64,000 nt of DNA. It comes from an uncultured Schlesneria sp. Its GTDB lineage: Bacteria > Planctomycetota > Planctomycetia > Planctomycetales > Planctomycetaceae. Made by a program: the position numbers and the translations under genes. Where the stretch lies: the NCBI GenBank assembly GCA_903871875.1, contig CAIQIR010000038.1, positions 1-64,000 of the forward strand, read 5' to 3'. The notes below the pieces were generated by a model. It ran no database searches, was not told the origin of the DNA, and worked only from the letters and a program-made list of their open reading frames with translations. Of the stretch, positions 40,761 to 48,910 are shown one piece after another. The first letter of the stretch is position 1, and the number at the start of each line of letters is the position of its first letter.

Positions 40761-41244
40761 ATCCTGTCTTCCCTATCCCGATCGTCATCAGGTCCTTCTG
40801 AATCGCGAACAACGGATTCGCTGCGCAATGACACAGCGAAAGACCGTCAGGTTACTGTCATTTCACAAAAATGTCGCCCAAGCCCACATCCTTGCTGGGC
40901 TTGAGATCCGCGACGTCGGCTTTTGTGAGAACGCCAAGTTCACCAGAGACCTGTTTTCAGATCTGCCCCATTAGCTCGAATGGCGTCTGAGCACACTAGC
41001 CTGAATGCAATCCAAGTTTTGTGTCATACGCATTTGCCGGGCAGGCCTGCCACTGTTACATTTTAAGGCGTGGCGTCTTTACTTTAAATCTTCGGCTCGA
41101 CGAACGAATACCGTTGTCGGGCTGATCAAGTCCGTCTCCAGCGGATCCGCAACATCGCCGCCGCAATTCTTCTCTTGGACAATCCTTCCCAATCCAAAGT
41201 CTCTGAAGAACGACCGGAATCTCTCCGCTTAAAGGAACCTCAAT
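40761..41244. other. divergent intergenic region between rtcB and an HlyD-like gene
   Basis: No gene can be supported. A hairpin CAAGCCCA 40879-40886 / TGGGCTTG 40896-40903 (9-nt loop) is visible. The long gap probably holds the two divergent promoters; I see no clear sigma-54 or sigma-70 pair. Confidence 0.4.
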
Positions 41245-42720
41245 ATGAAGCGACCCGTTTTCTGGCTATCCATCGCCTGCTGCGTCGTATTCGGAACATT
41301 TTGGGCGCTGCGGACCGCGGCCTATTCAGAAGAGCCTCCCAGAACAGCTTCGTCCGAAACCGCCAAGCCTGCCACGGTGAAGGTCGAGGCAGGCCCGATC
41401 GTGGTCGAGACCACGCTGAAGGGCACGATCGAAGCCGAGAACGTCACGGAACTCTTCCTGGATCTCAAATCATGGACTGAACCGTTGATCGTGAAGTCAG
41501 CGGCCGCGCATGGTTCGCGCGTCAAAAAGGGAGACATCGTCCTGGAGCTGGACACCGTCAAGATCGACCAGACCTTGCATGAAGTTCGCGTGGAACGTGA
41601 GCTGGCGGACATCTCGCTACGACTGGCCAAAGAGGAATTCTCCATCCTCGACCAGTCCCTGCCGATGAATCTGGCGGAAGCCGACCGAGAAAAGCAGGTC
41701 GCCGAAGAAAATCTGAAGCGGTATGCCGAAGTCGAACGCGATCATGAAAAGAAGTCCGGCGAATTCATGATGAAATCGGCCGCGAATTGGCTGGAGTATG
41801 CCCGCGAAGAGCTCAAACAGCTGAAAAAGATGTATCGCGACAAGGATCTGACGGAAGAGACCGAAGAAATCATCTTGAAACGACAACAAAACGAGATCGA
41901 ACAGTTCGAATTCATGATCGAATCGATGCGGCTGCATCTGGAACGGGACGAAGCGCTGGAACAACCACGACGCGGCCAGGCGATGAAAGATGCCGTCCAG
42001 AAGCAAACACTGGCTTGGCAGAAAGCTCAATCATCGTTGCCCCTGGAACTTCATCAGAAAAAACTCGCCCTGCAAAAACAAGAAATCGAGCGAGCGAAGA
42101 CCGAGGAACGCCTCGAGCACCTCAAAGTCGATCGCGCCGCGATGATCGTCCACGCGCCGAGTGACGGAATTGTCTACCACGGGCAATCCGATCGAGGCCA
42201 CTGGAATTCCGCAACCGTGTCGACCCAACTGCGACACAATGGAACAATCCAACTAAAAGAAATCGTCATGACAATCGTTTCCGCGCGACCCGTCTTCCTG
42301 CGCGCGGATGTCGAAGAAAAAGATTTGCATGCCCTTAAAGAGGGACTTGAGGGGCATGCCGTGCCGGTCGGTTTTCCTTCACTGAAGCTGGTTGCTCACT
42401 TGAAACATCTGTCACTGGTTCCCCGCACAGCTGGTAGCTTCGAATCGCAAATCGCCGTCGACATTCCTGACACGGTCGAGACGATTTTCCCAGGCATGGC
42501 GGCCAATGTGAAATTCATCACCTACCGTCAAGACAACGCATTGCAAGTCGCCTCGTCCGCCATTTTCCACGACGAGGGCAGCGATGTCCACTACGTCTTC
42601 GTGGCGGGCGAAGGCAAACCTGTGAAGACCAGCGTCGAGGTTGGCAAAGCCTCGGGTGAGAAAACGGAAATCTTGAAGGGCCTTCAGGCGGGCACCGAAA
42701 TCCTCGCCGCCAAGCCCTGA
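41245..42720 (+). CDS. HlyD/RND-type periplasmic adaptor protein
   Basis: 491 residues with a signal/anchor (FWLSIACCVVFGTFWALRTA), a barrel-sandwich half-motif (VKSAAAHGSRVKKGDIVLEL), a long coiled coil (about residues 105-300, rich in E/K/Q), and the second half-motif (IVHAPSDGIVYHGQSD) then a beta-barrel and a C-terminal ending with GLQAGTEILAAK. Membrane fusion proteins of this type link an inner-membrane pump to the outer membrane; no pump or outer-membrane channel gene lies beside it. Confidence 0.82.
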   Translation: MKRPVFWLSIACCVVFGTFWALRTAAYSEEPPRTASSETAKPATVKVEAGPIVVETTLKGTIEAENVTELFLDLKSWTEPLIVKSAAAHGSRVKKGDIVLELDTVKIDQTLHEVRVERELADISLRLAKEEFSILDQSLPMNLAEADREKQVAEENLKRYAEVERDHEKKSGEFMMKSAANWLEYAREELKQLKKMYRDKDLTEETEEIILKRQQNEIEQFEFMIESMRLHLERDEALEQPRRGQAMKDAVQKQTLAWQKAQSSLPLELHQKKLALQKQEIERAKTEERLEHLKVDRAAMIVHAPSDGIVYHGQSDRGHWNSATVSTQLRHNGTIQLKEIVMTIVSARPVFLRADVEEKDLHALKEGLEGHAVPVGFPSLKLVAHLKHLSLVPRTAGSFESQIAVDIPDTVETIFPGMAANVKFITYRQDNALQVASSAIFHDEGSDVHYVFVAGEGKPVKTSVEVGKASGEKTEILKGLQAGTEILAAKP

Positions 42721-42768
42721 TAATTCGTCGCGTGTCGAACTTCGCTTCTCGAATTCAAGGCCACGACG

Positions 42769-44016
42769 ATGCGTTTCATCTTCACCTCGTTCGCGCTGAC
42801 TTGTCTCCTGTCGACGGCCGTCGCACAGACAGCTACGCCGACTCAGTCGACCGAGCCCACTTCGGCCGAAACCCCCAACAACGTGCCGGCCGAACCAGAC
42901 GCCCCGCGGGGATTGCCCAAGCGACACCCCGATCCGCCCCAGCCGGTGACGCCGGACGAGCTGAATACTTCCATTGATCGCGGCATCGATTTCCTGCTGC
43001 GGGTCCAGAATCGAGACGGTTCCTGGGGATCAGCCGAGCGTACCAAAGAACTGAATATTATCGCGGGAATTGGTTCCCATCATGCCTTTCGGACAGCCGT
43101 CACCGCGATGTGCGTGTCGGCCCTGATTGAAGTGGCCGATGCGTCACGTCCGGCCGTCCACGACGCCATCGAAAAGGGCGAGGTGTTCCTCTTTGAACAA
43201 CTTCCGGAAGTGCGGCGTGACCAACCCATGCTGATCTATAACGTTTGGACGCACGCTTACGGCATCAAGGCTCTGGTCGATATGCACGGCCGCCTTCCCG
43301 ATGATGCGGCACGCCGCGCAAAAATCGTTGAGCTAATTCACGAACAATTCGAAAAGCTACGCAAATATGAATCGGCCGAAGGCGGTTGGGGTTACTACGA
43401 CTTCAGCGCCGGTACGCAACGCCCGGCGTCCTCGTCGACCAGTTTCGTCAACGCGGCCGTGCTGATCGCCTTCGATGAAGCAAAACAAATTGGCGTCGAA
43501 CCGCCTCAAAAACTCGTCGACCGCGCCCTCAAGATGATTCAGTTTCAGAGGAAGCCCGACAACACCTATATTTACGGAACTTACCTCCGCAACCACCCGT
43601 TGATGCCCATCAACTTACCAGGGGGCAGCCTGGGCCGCTCGCAAGCCTGCAATCTGGCACTCCGAGTCTGGGGAGACACGTCGATCCGGGACGACGTCTG
43701 CCGCGAATGGCTGGATCGCTTGATCCTGCGCAACGGTTGGCTGGATATGGGCCGTAAACGGCCGATTCCGCACGAATCGCATTTTCAGGTTGCCGGTTAT
43801 TTTTACTACTTTGGACATTACTACGCGGCATTAACTGTCCCCTTGCTGCCCGCCGTCGATCGTCCGTTCTATCAGGACCATCTCGCCCGAATTCTGCTCG
43901 GACATCAGGAAATCGACGGGTCCTGGTGGGACTATCCGCTCTACAACTACCACCAACAATACGGGACCGCGTTTTCACTGATGTCGCTTCACCGATGCCG
44001 CAAGTCGATCAATTGA
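42769..44016 (+). CDS. exported protein with squalene-cyclase/prenyltransferase-like alpha-barrel fold
   Basis: 415 residues with a signal peptide (FTSFALTCLLSTAVAQ). The body shows repeated QW-like motifs (DFLLRVQNRDGSWG, ESAEGGWGYYDFSAG, GHQEIDGSWWDYPLY) in alpha-alpha-barrel spacing. The catalytic DXDD/DCTAE motifs of true cyclases are absent, so an enzymatic cyclase role is unlikely; such exported barrels in planctomycetes have no known function. It is 48 bp after the HlyD-like gene, so probably co-transcribed. Confidence 0.75.
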   Translation: MRFIFTSFALTCLLSTAVAQTATPTQSTEPTSAETPNNVPAEPDAPRGLPKRHPDPPQPVTPDELNTSIDRGIDFLLRVQNRDGSWGSAERTKELNIIAGIGSHHAFRTAVTAMCVSALIEVADASRPAVHDAIEKGEVFLFEQLPEVRRDQPMLIYNVWTHAYGIKALVDMHGRLPDDAARRAKIVELIHEQFEKLRKYESAEGGWGYYDFSAGTQRPASSSTSFVNAAVLIAFDEAKQIGVEPPQKLVDRALKMIQFQRKPDNTYIYGTYLRNHPLMPINLPGGSLGRSQACNLALRVWGDTSIRDDVCREWLDRLILRNGWLDMGRKRPIPHESHFQVAGYFYYFGHYYAALTVPLLPAVDRPFYQDHLARILLGHQEIDGSWWDYPLYNYHQQYGTAFSLMSLHRCRKSIN

Positions 44017-44153
44017 GGAACGCGCAATCAAGACCGGTTCGAATTTAAGGATCGACGGGACTGTCCTGCTGCTGCGGGCGGCCGGCGATGGGAAAGCAAC
44101 GTTCCCTCGTCCCGTACGTACGGCCGAATAGGATTGTCTGTTGCCTTACGGAA

Positions 44154-44210
44154 ATCCTCCCGTATCATGGGAGGATCGATTTGATTGGAGATATTGGATA
44201 ATTCTTATCC
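44154..44210 (+). promoter_or_regulatory. two inverted repeats in the leader of the small membrane protein gene
   Basis: ATCCTCCC 44154-44161 / GGGAGGAT 44169-44176 (7-nt loop), then GGATAA 44196-44201 / TTATCC 44205-44210 around a TTC centre. TTGATT at 44181-44186 stands in -35-like distance from the second repeat, which could be an operator over a -10 element. Confidence 0.35.
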
Positions 44211-44234
44211 GTGGCTGAACGGAGCTGCATAGCG

Positions 44235-44453
44235 ATGTTAACCGTACGACGCTGCCTGTTTTGTTTGACGCTGTGCGCCGCGTCGATGGTGGCTCATGTC
44301 GAGTCGGCTGTCGCGCAGCCATCGAATGCCGGGCAAGATCAGCCAAACAATTCACAGCCCCGAGGCCGCAGCTTTTATACGGAGGGTGCCGTCGTCGCGA
44401 TCCTGATCGGCGGGGCCGTGTTTGCCGTCTGTCGCTCCAGTCGACGGATCTGA
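44235..44453 (+). CDS. small signal-peptide membrane protein
   Basis: 72 residues from ATG 44235 (ACGGAG about 11 nt upstream; a GTG at 44211 is also in frame). A signal segment (CLFCLTLCAASMVAHVESAVA) is followed by a hydrophilic Gln/Pro linker and a membrane helix EGAVVAILIGGAVFAVC before a basic SSRR tail. No family recognised. It is 12 bp before the ketoacyl synthase gene. Confidence 0.6.
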   Translation: MLTVRRCLFCLTLCAASMVAHVESAVAQPSNAGQDQPNNSQPRGRSFYTEGAVVAILIGGAVFAVCRSSRRI

Positions 44454-44465
44454 ACCAGCCCAGTG

Positions 44466-45737
44466 ATGCACGCACGTGACGCTTGTCGAGTTGTGGTGAC
44501 GGGGATCGGACTGTGTACGCCACTGGGCTCCGACCGCGAATCTTCGTGGCGCAATCTGGTCGTCGGACGTAGCGGTGTTCGTTGGTTGGCGCCACCCCAC
44601 TGGACGGAATCATCGCCCATCGCCGGTGCCCCGGTCTGCCTGCCCACTGAACGCCCCTTTCGACATCGCGAACCACTGGTGGAACTCGCCCTGACCACCG
44701 CCACCGAGGCACTCACCGATGCCCGCTGGACCGCTGGTGAGCTTGCACGACACACCGTCGGTGTCGTCTACGGGACGAGTAAGGGCGGGCTGCACACTTT
44801 TTCGCGACTGTTCGAACAGTTTCGCGCTCGTGAAGGTCAGACCGCCGGAGCAGACCCGAAAGATTCCGACCCGACAGATTGGTTGGACGTTTTTCCCGAT
44901 CGCGCCGCCACGTCGATCGGCCAATTGATCGGCGGATACGGCCCGATCCTGTGTCCCGTCGCCGCCTGTGCCACGGGACTGGCCGCCTGCCTGCGCGGAG
45001 CACAACTGATCCAAAGCGGTGATTGCGATATCGTGCTCGCCGGCAGCACGGACGTCTCACTGCAACCCGCCTTGCTCGGTTCCTTCCGGCGACTGGGGGT
45101 GATGTCGCGTGAAGCCGCCGATCCGACACTCGCCTGTCGCCCCTATGATCGCCAACGCTCCGGCTTTGTGATCGGGGAAGGGGCCGCCTGCCTGGTGATG
45201 GAACGGTTTGAATCAGCCGTCGCCCGCGGCGCCACCTGCTATGCCGAATGGCTCGGCGGTTTGATGCTGTCCGATACATACGGACTGACGCAGCTCGACC
45301 CCGAGGGAACCACCCTCAAACGGTTGCTGCAAGACCTCAGATCCCGCAGTGGACGCCGGCCCGACTATATCAATCTGCACGGCACGGGCACGTCCAGTAA
45401 CGATCTGGTCGAATGTCAGGCGGTGCGAGAAGTCTTCGGCATCGAGGCCGACCAGTTCGACTGCTCGAGTCTGAAGGGCGGGATGGGCCATTTGCTGGGC
45501 GCGGCCGGCAGCGTCGAATTGGCCGCCACGGCACTCGCCATTCGCGACCAAGTCGTGCCCCCCACTGTCAATCTGGCTGACGTTGATCCGGGGTGCGATC
45601 TGCATCTGACCCCTCGCACGGCCAAATCGCGACGTATCGATTCGGCTTGGAAAATCTCGATGGGATTTGGCGGACATGTCGCCGGCGCCTGCCTCGGAAA
45701 ACTGGAACACGGCAGTCAACGAACAAGCAATCGGTAA
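44466..45737 (+). CDS. beta-ketoacyl-ACP synthase (KAS II/FabF-like)
   Basis: 423 residues from ATG 44466. The Cys-His-His triad is present: Cys168 in [14 protein letters not shown], His305 in [14 protein letters not shown] and His342 in [14 protein letters not shown], with Lys337. It condenses acyl-ACP with malonyl-ACP in fatty acid synthesis or in a polyketide-like pathway. It is divergent from housekeeping FabF and sits alone next to the flagellar export genes, with no ACP or reductase adjacent. Confidence 0.85.
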   Translation: MHARDACRVVVTGIGLCTPLGSDRESSWRNLVVGRSGVRWLAPPHWTESSPIAGAPVCLPTERPFRHREPLVELALTTATEALTDARWTAGELARHTVGVVYGTSKGGLHTFSRLFEQFRAREGQTAGADPKDSDPTDWLDVFPDRAATSIGQLIGGYGPILCPVAACATGLAACLRGAQLIQSGDCDIVLAGSTDVSLQPALLGSFRRLGVMSREAADPTLACRPYDRQRSGFVIGEGAACLVMERFESAVARGATCYAEWLGGLMLSDTYGLTQLDPEGTTLKRLLQDLRSRSGRRPDYINLHGTGTSSNDLVECQAVREVFGIEADQFDCSSLKGGMGHLLGAAGSVELAATALAIRDQVVPPTVNLADVDPGCDLHLTPRTAKSRRIDSAWKISMGFGGHVAGACLGKLEHGSQRTSNR

Positions 45738-45842
45738 CTCCGGTCAGCCCGGTTGCCAAATCTGATCTTGTCCGAAACCCCATTCGCGGGTATTCCAATC
45801 GAAATTCTGTCCGGCAAAATTTGCCGGACCATTCAGGGATGA

Positions 45843-47339
45843 ATGGATTTCGACGCTGTGAATCGATGTGGGGACCAATCGCCGCTGCGCAAGCCGCCTC
45901 GCTGGCTGACGCCGGTGTGCGCCTGTTTGCTAGTTTGGACCACGACGATTTCGGCCCAGGATGACACTCGTTCCCGTTCCCGCCCACGCGAAATCTCCGG
46001 TTCCCTGCCGCTCCCTTCGCGAACGGGTCAGGCCGATGCGGAACCGGCCAAAAGCAAATCGATCTCATCTTCCAGCAGTCTGCTCAGCACCACGATCTCG
46101 CTCGGCCTGATCGTCGGAACGCTGCTGCTAGTCGGACGCTGGATGAAACGCAGCGGCTTCCGCGGCGCACCGTCGCTGCCACTCGAAGCGTTCGAAGTCT
46201 TGGGACGTCGTATCCTCGAACCGAAGATGTCCGTACATCTGGTGAAGTGCGGTTCACGCGTGCTGCTGCTGGGTGTCGGAGAAGGGGGCATTCGCACGCT
46301 GTCCGAAATTGACGATCCGGCGGAAGTCGAACAATTAACCGCCGCCTGTCAGTCGTCACCGAAGCTGGAAAAACCAATCACCGATTCCGATCGAAACGCG
46401 GCGGCCGGTCCTCCCACAGGTTCGTCCACCGTCGCACAACGCGCCTTCATGGCCTTGATCGCGATCGGTCTTGGCCTGAGTTCCGTCTCCACGCTGCAGG
46501 CTCAAAATACTCGCCCTGGATCGGGCGGCAACCGAGTTCGCGAACAAGCCGACAATGTTCCCGGATCACGATCCCGCAACGTGACACCCGCGGCGGCGGA
46601 ACAACCCACACCGACCACGTTCGATCCCCAGCTGTTGATGTCCCCGCAACAACTGGGAGTATCGCTCAAGATGCTGGCGCTGATGACCGTCTTCAGCCTG
46701 GCTCCGTCGATCCTGATGATGACGACCTGTTTTGTCCGGTTCACCGTCGTCCTGGGCCTGTTGCGCCAGGCGCTGGGAACCCAGCAAGGACCGCCCAATC
46801 AGGTCCTGACCGCCATCTGTCTCTTTCTAACCTTTCTCGTGATGTCGCCGGTCTGGCAACGCTGTTATCACGAGGGAATCCGCCCCTATACCAATCCCGC
46901 CGCCGGAGAACAATCGATCGATGAAGCCACGGCTTTGGTTAGAACGATTGCCCCGGTACGTACCTTCATGAGTCAACAAATCGACAAAGCGGGCAATGCC
47001 GACGCGGTCTGGATGCTGCTCGATTTTCAGCAATCCGCCGAAGAATCGACGGTCTCGGACAGCGGATCGCAACCACAAAGCTATGACGACGTACCGTTCA
47101 CCGTGCTGGCACCCGCCTATTTACTGAGCGAACTGAAGGTCGGGTTTCTGATCGGCTTTCAATTGTTTCTGCCGTTCCTGGTGATCGACCTGATCGTCGC
47201 CATGCTGTTGACCAGCCTGGGTCTGACAATGTTGCCTCCATCCATGGTGTCGTTGCCATTCAAACTGCTGTTGTTCGTCTTGATCGACGGCTGGTTCCTG
47301 ACCATCGGCATGCTGCTGGAAAGTGTCAAATTAGTCTGA
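45843..47339 (+). CDS. fliP: FliO-FliP fusion, flagellar type III export
   Basis: 498 residues. The first half is FliO-like: an N-terminal hydrophobic helix, a Ser-rich linker, a membrane segment (LLSTTISLGLIVGTLLLVGR) and the small domain LPLEAFEVLGRRILEPKMSV. A second hydrophobic segment with a cleavage-like end (MALIAIGLGLSSVSTLQAQN, about residues 203-222) looks like the FliP signal peptide kept inside the chain, and the second half is FliP (LALMTVFSLAPSILMMTTCF, IGFQLFLPFLVIDLIVAMLL). FliO stabilises FliP during assembly of the export gate. FliQ and FliR follow. Confidence 0.88.
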   Translation: MDFDAVNRCGDQSPLRKPPRWLTPVCACLLVWTTTISAQDDTRSRSRPREISGSLPLPSRTGQADAEPAKSKSISSSSSLLSTTISLGLIVGTLLLVGRWMKRSGFRGAPSLPLEAFEVLGRRILEPKMSVHLVKCGSRVLLLGVGEGGIRTLSEIDDPAEVEQLTAACQSSPKLEKPITDSDRNAAAGPPTGSSTVAQRAFMALIAIGLGLSSVSTLQAQNTRPGSGGNRVREQADNVPGSRSRNVTPAAAEQPTPTTFDPQLLMSPQQLGVSLKMLALMTVFSLAPSILMMTTCFVRFTVVLGLLRQALGTQQGPPNQVLTAICLFLTFLVMSPVWQRCYHEGIRPYTNPAAGEQSIDEATALVRTIAPVRTFMSQQIDKAGNADAVWMLLDFQQSAEESTVSDSGSQPQSYDDVPFTVLAPAYLLSELKVGFLIGFQLFLPFLVIDLIVAMLLTSLGLTMLPPSMVSLPFKLLLFVLIDGWFLTIGMLLESVKLV

Positions 47340-47451
47340 CATCCCCTTGAGCAAACCGCGCCGAGTGTCACACCACCAACCGTTTAGACCCCTGAATCCA
47401 AACCCAACCACTTCCCCTCCTGAATTACTTTTTTGATCGAGCCCTGACGTG

Positions 47452-47718
47452 ATGACCGCCGATCTCGCTGCAGAATTTTGCCAGACCGCCGTCCTGCTGG
47501 CGTTGACCATCGGCGGCCCGGTGTTACTCGCCGCGCTGGCCACCAGCCTGATCCTCGGTCTGCTGCAGACGATCACTCAACTGCACGACCAAACGCTGAC
47601 ATTCGTCCCCAAGCTGATTGTCATGTCGCTGGTCATCCTGTTCCTGCTGCCCTGGGGTCTCAGTCGCCTCACCGAATACGCCACCGATCTGATCCGGGGC
47701 ATTCCCGGCTCGATCTAA
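47452..47718 (+). CDS. fliQ: flagellar export protein FliQ
   Basis: 88 residues from ATG 47452 (a GTG three bases earlier is also possible). Two membrane hairpins with the family pattern: FCQTAVLLALTIGGPVLLAA, LILGLLQTITQLHDQTLTFV and PKLIVMSLVILFLLPWGLSR. FliQ is part of the FliPQR export-gate core. It lies 112 bp downstream of the fused fliOP gene and 12-54 bp before fliR. Confidence 0.92.
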   Translation: MTADLAAEFCQTAVLLALTIGGPVLLAALATSLILGLLQTITQLHDQTLTFVPKLIVMSLVILFLLPWGLSRLTEYATDLIRGIPGSI

Positions 47719-47772
47719 CGGTCGCTCGCCGTGATCTCGTCTCGTTCCGCTGAAATCGAGCGTTACCCCACC

Positions 47773-48648
47773 ATGGACGAACTGCTGCAACAACTGACCA
47801 CCGACCCTTGGGGCCGTCTGGCGCTGCAGTATCTGGCGACGGGCGGAATGGGCAACGTTTTCACCTTCCTGCTGGTATCGGCCCGGTTAGCCGGGGTGTT
47901 CGTCGTCGCCCCGCTGTTCATCACGAGTGGCATCCCACTGGCCGCGCGGATAGCCCTGGTCGTCATGCTGTCACTCATTATCGCACCAACACTCTCCGCA
48001 GCGGTCGCCGATCACAGCCACATCACCGTTGCCGCCTACGAGACCGCGTCATCGCACATCCTCTCCACAACCCTCAGTGATTTTGCCTGCGTCCTGGGCA
48101 GCGAAGTCGGGTTAGGAGCGATCTTCGGAATTGGCCTGCTGGCGATCTTCAGCGGCCTGAAACTCGGAGCCGAATGGCTCGATCGACACACCGGCCTGGG
48201 AATGGGCACCGTTTTTAACCCCGACTGGTCCGCCGGCCAATCCGCCTGCGGGTCACTGGTCCAACTCTTCGGCATCGCAGCCGTACTTTTGCTCGAACCG
48301 ATCGGCGGCCAATGGCTGCTGTTGCAATCGCTGATTCAATCCTTTCAAGCCATCCCCGTGGGATCGGCCATCTGGTCGACGTCAGCCGTGGAACTGATGA
48401 GCGGCATCGTCCAGCAATCACTGATTCTGGGCTTACGCATCGCCATGCCCCTGGTCGCCACCATGACACTGGTCGATGTCGCGCTGGCCTTCGCCAGTCG
48501 CGGCGGCCCCCAACCGCTGAGTTCAGCCTATCTGGCAATCCGATTGGGCGTCGGCCTGATCGTCCTGGCCCTGACCATGACGACGATCCCCGAGGTGATG
48601 TCGACCACGCTGATCTCCATCCTGCGACTGGCCAGCGGGAATCTCTGA
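47773..48648 (+). CDS. fliR: flagellar export protein FliR
   Basis: 291 residues from ATG 47773; a GTG start at 47731 would add 14. Six hydrophobic segments with FliR marks such as FTFLLVSARLAGVFVVAPLF, EVGLGAIFGIGLLAIFSGLK and GLRIAMPLVATMTLVDVALA. It closes the FliPQR complex of the flagellar secretion gate in the inner membrane. The next gene is the tRNA-Ser. Confidence 0.9.
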   Translation: MDELLQQLTTDPWGRLALQYLATGGMGNVFTFLLVSARLAGVFVVAPLFITSGIPLAARIALVVMLSLIIAPTLSAAVADHSHITVAAYETASSHILSTTLSDFACVLGSEVGLGAIFGIGLLAIFSGLKLGAEWLDRHTGLGMGTVFNPDWSAGQSACGSLVQLFGIAAVLLLEPIGGQWLLLQSLIQSFQAIPVGSAIWSTSAVELMSGIVQQSLILGLRIAMPLVATMTLVDVALAFASRGGPQPLSSAYLAIRLGVGLIVLALTMTTIPEVMSTTLISILRLASGNL

Positions 48649-48773
48649 AATCCAGGCAAATCAGGCCCATTCAGCCTCACCCATTCCCACGGCCGCGTTG
48701 CAACAAAGGTCATCGCGTCACACTTTGCGACCACCACCGGGAAACCCGACTACAAATCGACAATTTTGTCGAC

Positions 48774-48802
48774 TTGTTGCCGAAATGAGGCTCGGCTAAA
48801 CT
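48774..48802 (+). promoter_or_regulatory. promoter of the tRNA-Ser gene
   Basis: TTGTTG (48774-48779), 17-bp spacer, TAAACT (48797-48802), 21 nt before the mature 5' end. An inverted repeat TCGACAA/TTGTCGA (48757-48772) lies directly upstream. Confidence 0.5.
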
Positions 48803-48823
48803 CGCCGCGTCCACAAAACACTC

Positions 48824-48910
48824 GGAGAGGTGGCAGAGTGGCCGATTGCACCGGTCTTGAAAACCGGCATGTCCGTGAGGGCATCGTGAGTTCAAATCTC
48901 ACCCTCTCCG
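48824..48910 (+). tRNA. tRNA-Ser (anticodon TGA)
   Basis: Acceptor GGAGAGG 48824-48830 pairs with CCTCTCC 48903-48909, discriminator G 48910; the anticodon loop CTTGAAA gives anticodon TGA; a long variable arm (class II) precedes the T arm GTGAG-TTCAAAT-CTCAC. CCA is not encoded. The 3' end is the integration site of the element that follows. Confidence 0.95.
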
